A DNA stretch of 11,149 bases. Source: Bacteroidales bacterium (GTDB lineage Bacteria; Bacteroidota; Bacteroidia; Bacteroidales; UBA7960). Positions 6,264 to 11,149 of this stretch are shown piece by piece. The stretch's first letter is position 1. Every line of letters begins with the position of its first letter. The notes beneath the pieces are model-generated. The model was not told the DNA's origin and did no database searches. It worked only from the letters and a program-made list of their open reading frames with translations. The stretch spans positions 1-11,149 of the forward strand of contig PWHO01000226.1 in assembly GCA_003555385.1 (NCBI GenBank). Direction: 5' to 3'. The translations under genes and the position numbers were made by a program.

Positions 6264-7931
6264 TTAACGCTTCCGCGCTTCAGCGCTTTCATCACGAATC
6301 TGACGAAACTCGTTGCCTTCGTACCAGTTGGGCCACGTATCGCTGTTGGCCAGCTCATACCCAAGATGGTAATACATCCACATATCCTGGTGCAGACCAT
6401 CCCACACCCAGCCATCATGAATCTCATCGCTTGGTGCGTGGTAGCGGTCAGCCATATCCGCAGCTACTTCTTCCGCATAACCTTCATCCTTGCCGATATA
6501 ATCGTTACCACCCTGTGCGTAGATCATGGGTACTCCCTGACGGGCCAGGCTGATGTGGTCAGAACGATAAAAAAATCCGGCCTCAGGCGTGGGTTCTTCT
6601 ACCAGGTGACGATTCTGGTCGGCAGCGTGCCTCCGGAGGTAATCTTCCAGTTCAGAATTGCCATACCCTACAACCTGTACATCCCAGGTAGGCCCATACA
6701 CGTTGAGTGCATCAATGTTTATTCCACCTACTGTAGTCTCCAGCGGGAAAACAGTGTTTTCAGCATAGTAAGCAGACCCCAGCAATCCCGACTCCTCAGC
6801 AGTAACTGCAATGAATGCCAGTGATCTTTTGGGTTGCTCGTCCTGGTTGGCAAAACGTTCTGCAATCGCCAGAATGGCACCTACGCCGGTGGCATTGTCA
6901 ACGGCGCCATTATAGATATCCACGCCATCCTCTGTTTCTACCATTCCCAGGTGATCCCAGTGACCCATATATACAATGGTTTCATCAGGATACTCAGTAC
7001 CTTCGATATAACCTACAACATTGTAGCACTCAGCATGATCGAACTCGTTGTTGAAGTCCACACTTGCCGTCAGACCTAGATCAAAGGCCTGAAAATCGGG
7101 GTTAACAGTACTTTCAAGGGCTTCATCAAGATTTACTCCGGCCATGTCAAAAATCTCCCTGGCCACATCAAGCTGAATCCACCCCTCAGCTTCCAGTTTG
7201 GGATCGTCGCTTTCTTCCCCAATGCCATACTGGGTTCCTGACCAGGAATTCCTGACCACGTCCCAACCGTAACTTGCGGGTTCGGTCTGATGGATAATCA
7301 GGGCTCCGGCAGCACCCTGGCGGGCAGCTTCCTCAAACTTATACGTCCAGCGCCCGTAATAGGTCATTGCACGGCCTGAGAACAATGCTTCGTCTTCCAG
7401 CATAAAACCGGGGTCGTTGATCATCAAAACCACGGTCTTGCCTTCCACGTCTACATCTTCATAGTCATTCCAGTTGTACTCGGGTGCAACCACACCGTAT
7501 CCGACAAAAACCAGCTCGCTCTCCTCAAGAGCTGAATAATCCTGCAACCGGGTAGTGCCAACCACCATGTCGTCAAGATAATTGTAAGCCGTTTCGTTCC
7601 CCTCTCCCCGGATAACCAAGTCAGAGAAATCATACCCAGTAATCTCCACCAGCGGAACCGGCTGCCGGTAACTACCATTCACAGCGGGCTTAAGGCCAAT
7701 GCGTTCCATCTCTCCTTCAATGTATTCAACCGATTTTCTCCCACCGGGAGTAGCAGGCGCGCGTCCTTCAAACTCATCAGAAGCCAGGGTTTCTACATGG
7801 CCGCGAAAGTTTTCGGAAAAAGTATCAATATCTGCAGTCTCGGGGCCGCCGCAACCATAAGGAAGCAGGAGAAAAGCCACCAAAAGAGCAGCCATTCCTT
7901 TCAGCGTCAGGTGATTAATGTTCTTTTTCAT
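6264..7931 (-). CDS. Exported M28-family metallopeptidase with PA domain
   Basis: The 555-residue product belongs to peptidase family M28 (zinc aminopeptidases and carboxypeptidase-like relatives). The N-terminus has basic residues and a hydrophobic stretch (about 12-24) ending in LLLPYGCGG. Cys27 followed by glycines suggests a lipoprotein, but the lipobox is non-canonical because -3 is Pro. A PA (protease-associated) domain is inserted at about 130-260. The M28 core has all expected two-zinc ligands and the base: His324 and Asp326 in GHWDHLG, Asp345 in NGAVDNATG, Glu379 (general base) and Glu380 in TAEESG, Asp407 in NIDAL, and His459 in RSDHISLA. By hand count it has 101 Asp+Glu against 35 Lys+Arg, which is strikingly acidic. 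It starts 30 bases after secDF, behind a canonical Shine-Dalgarno sequence, and ends before a strong terminator. Substrate preference cannot be read from the sequence. Confidence 0.95.
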   Translation of the reverse strand: MKKNINHLTLKGMAALLVAFLLLPYGCGGPETADIDTFSENFRGHVETLASDEFEGRAPATPGGRKSVEYIEGEMERIGLKPAVNGSYRQPVPLVEITGYDFSDLVIRGEGNETAYNYLDDMVVGTTRLQDYSALEESELVFVGYGVVAPEYNWNDYEDVDVEGKTVVLMINDPGFMLEDEALFSGRAMTYYGRWTYKFEEAARQGAAGALIIHQTEPASYGWDVVRNSWSGTQYGIGEESDDPKLEAEGWIQLDVAREIFDMAGVNLDEALESTVNPDFQAFDLGLTASVDFNNEFDHAECYNVVGYIEGTEYPDETIVYMGHWDHLGMVETEDGVDIYNGAVDNATGVGAILAIAERFANQDEQPKRSLAFIAVTAEESGLLGSAYYAENTVFPLETTVGGINIDALNVYGPTWDVQVVGYGNSELEDYLRRHAADQNRHLVEEPTPEAGFFYRSDHISLARQGVPMIYAQGGNDYIGKDEGYAEEVAADMADRYHAPSDEIHDGWVWDGLHQDMWMYYHLGYELANSDTWPNWYEGNEFRQIRDESAEARKR

Positions 7932-7939
7932 AGTTCAGT

Positions 7940-7945
7940 CCTCCT
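7940..7945 (-). promoter_or_regulatory. Canonical Shine-Dalgarno site for the M28 peptidase
   Basis: The minus strand reads AGGAGG with an eight-base spacer to the ATG at 7931. It decides this start codon. It stands out because no other gene in the window has a comparable, well-placed ribosome-binding site. Confidence 0.8.
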
Positions 7946-7961
7946 GTATAATGTCAAGGGT

Positions 7962-10900
7962 TTATTTCTTTTCGCTTTTATTCCTGTGCTTGTTTTTGTC
8001 CTTCATCATCAACAAGTCATAGGCAATGGGTGCTGAGTTGAACAGTGAGGAATAAGTACCCACGGCCACACCGATCATCAATGCAAAGGCAAAACCGCGA
8101 ATCACCTCACCGCCAAAGAGGAAAATAATCAACAGTACCGCAATGGTGGTACCCGAGGTATTGAACGTACGCGACAGGGTCGCATTCAGGGCATTGTTGA
8201 TATTGGTCTTAAGCTCCCTTCTCGGGAAAAGCTTGATATTCTCCCTGATACGGTCAAAAATAACCACGGTATCGTTCACGGAATAACCGATAATGGTCAG
8301 AATGGCGGCAATAAATGCCTGGTCAATTTCCATGGTCCAGGGCACCACATTGTATAACAGCGAATAAAGCGAGATTACAATGATGGCGTCATGGAAGAGC
8401 GTAGATATACTGCCGAGCCCGAACTGCCACTTCCTGAAACGGCTGGCAACATAAGTAAATATGATCAGCAGTGCAATGGCCACACTGATTACAGCACCTA
8501 CTTTGATATCCCTGGCCACTGCAGGTCCGACTTTTTGTGAACTTAAACGACCAACAACCTTGTCATCATCATCCGCCACATACTCCTCGTAGGTCATTGG
8601 CTCCGCAAAGAAGTCTTTAATTCCCTCGAATATTGCCCGCTCGGCAATGGAATCCGCTTCCGTTGAATCATCATCGATCAGATAACCGGTCGTGATACGT
8701 ACCTGGTTGGAGGGTCCGAATGTGATCACCTCAGCCGGCTCTTCCAGCTGCGAAACCAGATTGGATCGCATATCCACTGTATTGACATCCTCTTCGAAAC
8801 GTACCACATAAGAGCGGCCACCTGAGAAATCAATCCCATAGCTCAATCCGCGCACTGCAAATGATCCGAGTCCAAGCAGGATTACAATGGCGGAAATCAC
8901 ATAGAACCGCTTCCTGACACCAATAAAGTCGAAGTTGACCTTGGTCAGCACATCCTTGGTTATTTTGTTATTGAACCGGAAACTTATATTCTTATCGAGC
9001 CAGTAGGTGAAAATCAGGCGGGAAAGGAAAATAGCAGTAAACAGGGAGCAAATAATACCAATAATTAGTGTGGTCGCAAATCCCTGCACCGGGCCGGAAC
9101 CAAAAATATACAGCACAACACCGGTAAGCAGGGTGGTGATGTTACCATCAATGATGGCAGAATAGGCATTGTTGTAGCCGTCGGTAATGGCCAGCCGGAG
9201 TCCTTTACCGGCCCGTAATTCTTCGAGGATCCTTTCGTAAATGATCACGTTGGCATCCACAGCCATACCAAGGGTCAGGACAATACCGGCAATACCGGGT
9301 AAGGTCAGCACGGCACCCAGTGATGCCAGCACTCCCAAAATGAAGAATATGTTGGCAACCAGGGCAAGGTCAGCCACAAGGCCGGCACGGCTATAGTAGA
9401 AGCCCATGTAAATCAGTACAACGATAAACGCGATAATAAATGAAGTGAACCCTGCGTTAACTGCCTCACGCCCGAGCGAAGGCCCAACCACCGCCTCTTC
9501 AGCGATTCTTGCCGGTGCCGGAAGTGAACCGGCCCTCAGAATGTTGGCGAGGTCCTGGGCTTCCGGTACGGAGAATTGTCCGCTGATCTGGGAGCGCCCG
9601 CCGGAAATCTCGGAGGAAACAGTTGGGAAAGAATAGACATAATTGTCAAGCACAATGGCGATGGAGCGCCCGATATTGTCGCCTGTCATGCGGCGCCACA
9701 CACGGGCACCCTCATTGTTCATTGACATAGTGATCTCGACCTGGCCGGTACGGTCGAAATCCTGTCTTGCATCGGTAATCACCTCGCCCGTCAGCGGTGC
9801 CGCGCCGTCACGGGTCGTTTCCCTGATGGCGATCAGTTCATGCATATTTTCTGCACCCCTGGCAGACTTCACATTCCAGTAAAGGCGAAGATCACGCGGG
9901 AATATATTCTGAACCTGGGGCTGATCCAGCATTCTGTTTACCCTGGCGGTATCCTGTACAGCGGCGTATCCGACCACCGGACCCTGTCCCGGCAGCATAT
10001 TGCCAGCCTGATCCTGAACGAATGCAGGCGTCAGATAAGCAAACAGCGGGTTATCCCTGGCAAAATCCTGGAACTCTTCCAGGTCATCAAAGTCTTCGCC
10101 CAGCATATCGGCAATGCTCTCACTGTCTTCAGGATCAATGTCGTCTAAATCCTCTGAGAGCTCTTCGATGAAATCGTCTTCTTCTGTGGCTTCTGTATCT
10201 TCTGGCTCGTCTGGTGCCTGCATGTCTGCCAGGCGCTCATTAACTTCCCAGAAATATTCATAGATCTCAGAAAATTCGTATGTTTCCCAGAATTCAAGCT
10301 TGGCCGTTCCCTGCAACAACCTGCGAACACGGTCCGGCTCCTTGATTCCGGGTAGTTCCACCAGGATCCGACCGGTAGTTGCCAGTCGTTGGATATTCGG
10401 CTGTGCTACCCCGAAGCGGTCAATACGTGTGCGCAGAATCTGGAAGGAGCGGTCTACGGCCTGATCCACTTCCCGGCGCAACACCCGGAGCACTTCCTCA
10501 TTGGAGGATGTTACGGTGATATGGTCGCGCATTTCAGGGGTACTGAAGAAATATGCCAGGCTGGCACCCGGATCAACTTCCTGAAAAACCCTCCCGAATA
10601 CGGTGATAAAGTCGTCACGGCTTGCACGATGCTCCTCGATCGCACGTTCCATGGCCGTTTCAAACGTCTGGTCCGTATCATCCGTGGCCAGAGCTCTGAC
10701 GATGGCGGGAACAGAGATTTCAAGGGTTACATTCATCCCTCCGCGTAAGTCAAGGCCGAGGTTCAGCTCACGTTCCTTGACCTCCCTGAAGGTATATTGA
10801 TGGAACCCCAGGTTGAATGCCGTTCGATTCATCATGGAATCGAGATAGAACTGCTGTTCCGCCTGGGCAATGGAATCCATATAATAGGCCTCCATCACAG

Positions 10901-11066
10901 GGTCACCATCAGCCAGTGAACGCGCCTGTTCCTGGAATTTTTCACTATGCGCATAGCTTCTCGCTTCACGTTCCACCTTGTTGGCAAAATACGTAAAGGA
11001 GAGCTGGTAAAGACACACCAATGCAAACGCAATGGCGAAAAACTTTATCAAACCTTTATTCTGCAT
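7962..11066 (-). CDS. secDF: SecDF fusion, proton-driven Sec export subunit
   Basis: SecD and SecF work with SecYEG at the inner membrane, using proton flow to pull exported proteins through and release them. Here both are one 1034-residue chain, the usual Bacteroidota arrangement. The SecD half (about 1-690) has TM1 at 6-26, the motif LGLDLRGGM (103-111), a large periplasmic P1 domain, LGREAV (531-536), and TM2-TM6 from about 540, including Asp604 in MAVDANVIIYERI. The SecF half (about 705-1034) has TM1 at 720-740, GIDFSGG (744-750), and Asp932 and Arg966 in the positions of the proton-path residues of Thermus SecDF (Asp340, Asp637, Arg671 there). Residues 286-331 form a very acidic insertion. 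The ATG at 11066 gives a normal short cytoplasmic tail before TM1. It heads a unit with the M28 peptidase, under a TAACTTTG box. Confidence 0.97.
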   Translation of the reverse strand: MQNKGLIKFFAIAFALVCLYQLSFTYFANKVEREARSYAHSEKFQEQARSLADGDPVMEAYYMDSIAQAEQQFYLDSMMNRTAFNLGFHQYTFREVKERELNLGLDLRGGMNVTLEISVPAIVRALATDDTDQTFETAMERAIEEHRASRDDFITVFGRVFQEVDPGASLAYFFSTPEMRDHITVTSSNEEVLRVLRREVDQAVDRSFQILRTRIDRFGVAQPNIQRLATTGRILVELPGIKEPDRVRRLLQGTAKLEFWETYEFSEIYEYFWEVNERLADMQAPDEPEDTEATEEDDFIEELSEDLDDIDPEDSESIADMLGEDFDDLEEFQDFARDNPLFAYLTPAFVQDQAGNMLPGQGPVVGYAAVQDTARVNRMLDQPQVQNIFPRDLRLYWNVKSARGAENMHELIAIRETTRDGAAPLTGEVITDARQDFDRTGQVEITMSMNNEGARVWRRMTGDNIGRSIAIVLDNYVYSFPTVSSEISGGRSQISGQFSVPEAQDLANILRAGSLPAPARIAEEAVVGPSLGREAVNAGFTSFIIAFIVVLIYMGFYYSRAGLVADLALVANIFFILGVLASLGAVLTLPGIAGIVLTLGMAVDANVIIYERILEELRAGKGLRLAITDGYNNAYSAIIDGNITTLLTGVVLYIFGSGPVQGFATTLIIGIICSLFTAIFLSRLIFTYWLDKNISFRFNNKITKDVLTKVNFDFIGVRKRFYVISAIVILLGLGSFAVRGLSYGIDFSGGRSYVVRFEEDVNTVDMRSNLVSQLEEPAEVITFGPSNQVRITTGYLIDDDSTEADSIAERAIFEGIKDFFAEPMTYEEYVADDDDKVVGRLSSQKVGPAVARDIKVGAVISVAIALLIIFTYVASRFRKWQFGLGSISTLFHDAIIVISLYSLLYNVVPWTMEIDQAFIAAILTIIGYSVNDTVVIFDRIRENIKLFPRRELKTNINNALNATLSRTFNTSGTTIAVLLIIFLFGGEVIRGFAFALMIGVAVGTYSSLFNSAPIAYDLLMMKDKNKHRNKSEKK

Positions 11067-11104
11067 GTTATCGCACTTTATGTTATCATGTTAAAAAACG
11101 ACCG

Positions 11105-11112
11105 CAAAGTTA
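11105..11112 (-). promoter_or_regulatory. Candidate Bacteroidota -7 box for secDF
   Basis: The minus strand reads TAACTTTG, a full TAnnTTTG match, predicting a start near 11098-11100 and a leader of about 30 bases. A TTTG occurs upstream at 11130-11127, but the 14-base gap is shorter than the roughly 20 bases usual between -33 and -7, so the upstream element remains doubtful. Confidence 0.6.
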
Positions 11113-11117
11113 ATTGA

Positions 11118-11140
11118 TTTTTTTCTCAAAGGGAAAAAAA
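11118..11140. repeat. T-tract/A-tract inverted repeat upstream of secDF
   Basis: A run of seven T (11118-11124) followed by CTC is mirrored by GGG and a run of seven A (11134-11140) around a three-base AAA centre, giving ten paired positions with one G-T wobble. It sits just upstream of the secDF -7 box, in the -20 to -42 region. Intrinsically bent DNA or an UP-like element is possible; chance in an AT-rich spacer cannot be excluded. Confidence 0.35.
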
Positions 11141-11149
11141 CACCCGGTA

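Noticed and set aside
6366..6824. Plus-strand open frame of 152 codons opposite the M28 peptidase gene.
   Set aside because: It is antisense to the catalytic core of a well-supported gene and has no promoter box, ribosome-binding site or recognisable domain.
7942..7958. TTGACATTATAC on the minus strand before the M28 gene, resembling sigma-70 -35 and -10 hexamers.
   Set aside because: The two hexamer-like pieces are adjacent with no 16-18-base spacer, and Bacteroidota primary sigma factors use TTTG/TAnnTTTG. The 30-base gap is better explained by cotranscription with secDF.
10074..10211. The acidic run in SecDF considered as a frameshift or assembly error.
   Set aside because: The reading frame stays open on both sides with recognisable SecD sequence before and after, and I recall length-variable inserts at this place in Bacteroidota SecD, so a genuine insertion is more likely.

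Overview
This is an ordinary chromosomal stretch from a member of the Bacteroidota, most likely a Bacteroidales/Marinilabiliales-type organism. The grounds are: a single-chain SecD-SecF fusion of 1034 residues; the gene order hpt-adk-obg, which I know from Bacteroidales; a short Obg without the C-terminal OCT domain; an exported tricorn-like S41 peptidase; general absence of Shine-Dalgarno sequences; and upstream boxes of the Bacteroidota form TAnnTTTG instead of sigma-70 -10/-35 hexamers. The strongly acidic composition of the exported M28 peptidase hints at a marine or saline habitat (inference).

Layout: seven protein genes fill almost the whole window, six on the minus strand and one on the plus strand. 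Positions 1-53 hold short degenerate direct repeats. Minus-strand hpt, adk and obg (2266 down to 54) form a compact operon with gaps of about 40 bases, led by a TACTTTTG box. The 230-base divergent gap 2267-2496 holds that promoter, an imperfect inverted repeat, and a TATCTTTG box for the plus-strand YfcE/MJ0936-type phosphodiesterase gene (2497-2991). That gene ends tail to tail, with a 13-base overlap, against a large minus-strand gene for an exported tricorn-like S41 protease (6110-2979). Upstream of it, the 153-base gap 6111-6263 carries a very clean intrinsic terminator that closes the preceding minus-strand unit: secDF (11066-7962) followed 30 bases later by an exported M28-family metallopeptidase (7931-6264). 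A TAACTTTG box sits upstream of secDF. There is no gene-free stretch longer than 300 bases, and I see no rRNA, tRNA, CRISPR array, insertion sequence or phage gene.

How the genes work together: hpt and adk handle purine salvage and adenylate balance, and obg is a ribosome/stress GTPase, so the first unit is purine nucleotide and GTPase housekeeping. secDF drives late steps of Sec export, and the two downstream peptidases are both predicted Sec substrates. The tricorn-like endo/oligopeptidase and the M28 enzyme could act in sequence on peptides outside the cytoplasm, but this is inference from adjacency and family knowledge. I found no convincing previously undescribed system. The points most worth a second look are the overlap of a terminator hairpin with a candidate promoter upstream of the tricorn-like gene, the altered segment after its nucleophile, the acidic insertion in SecD, and the short GGYAACCC-like repeats.
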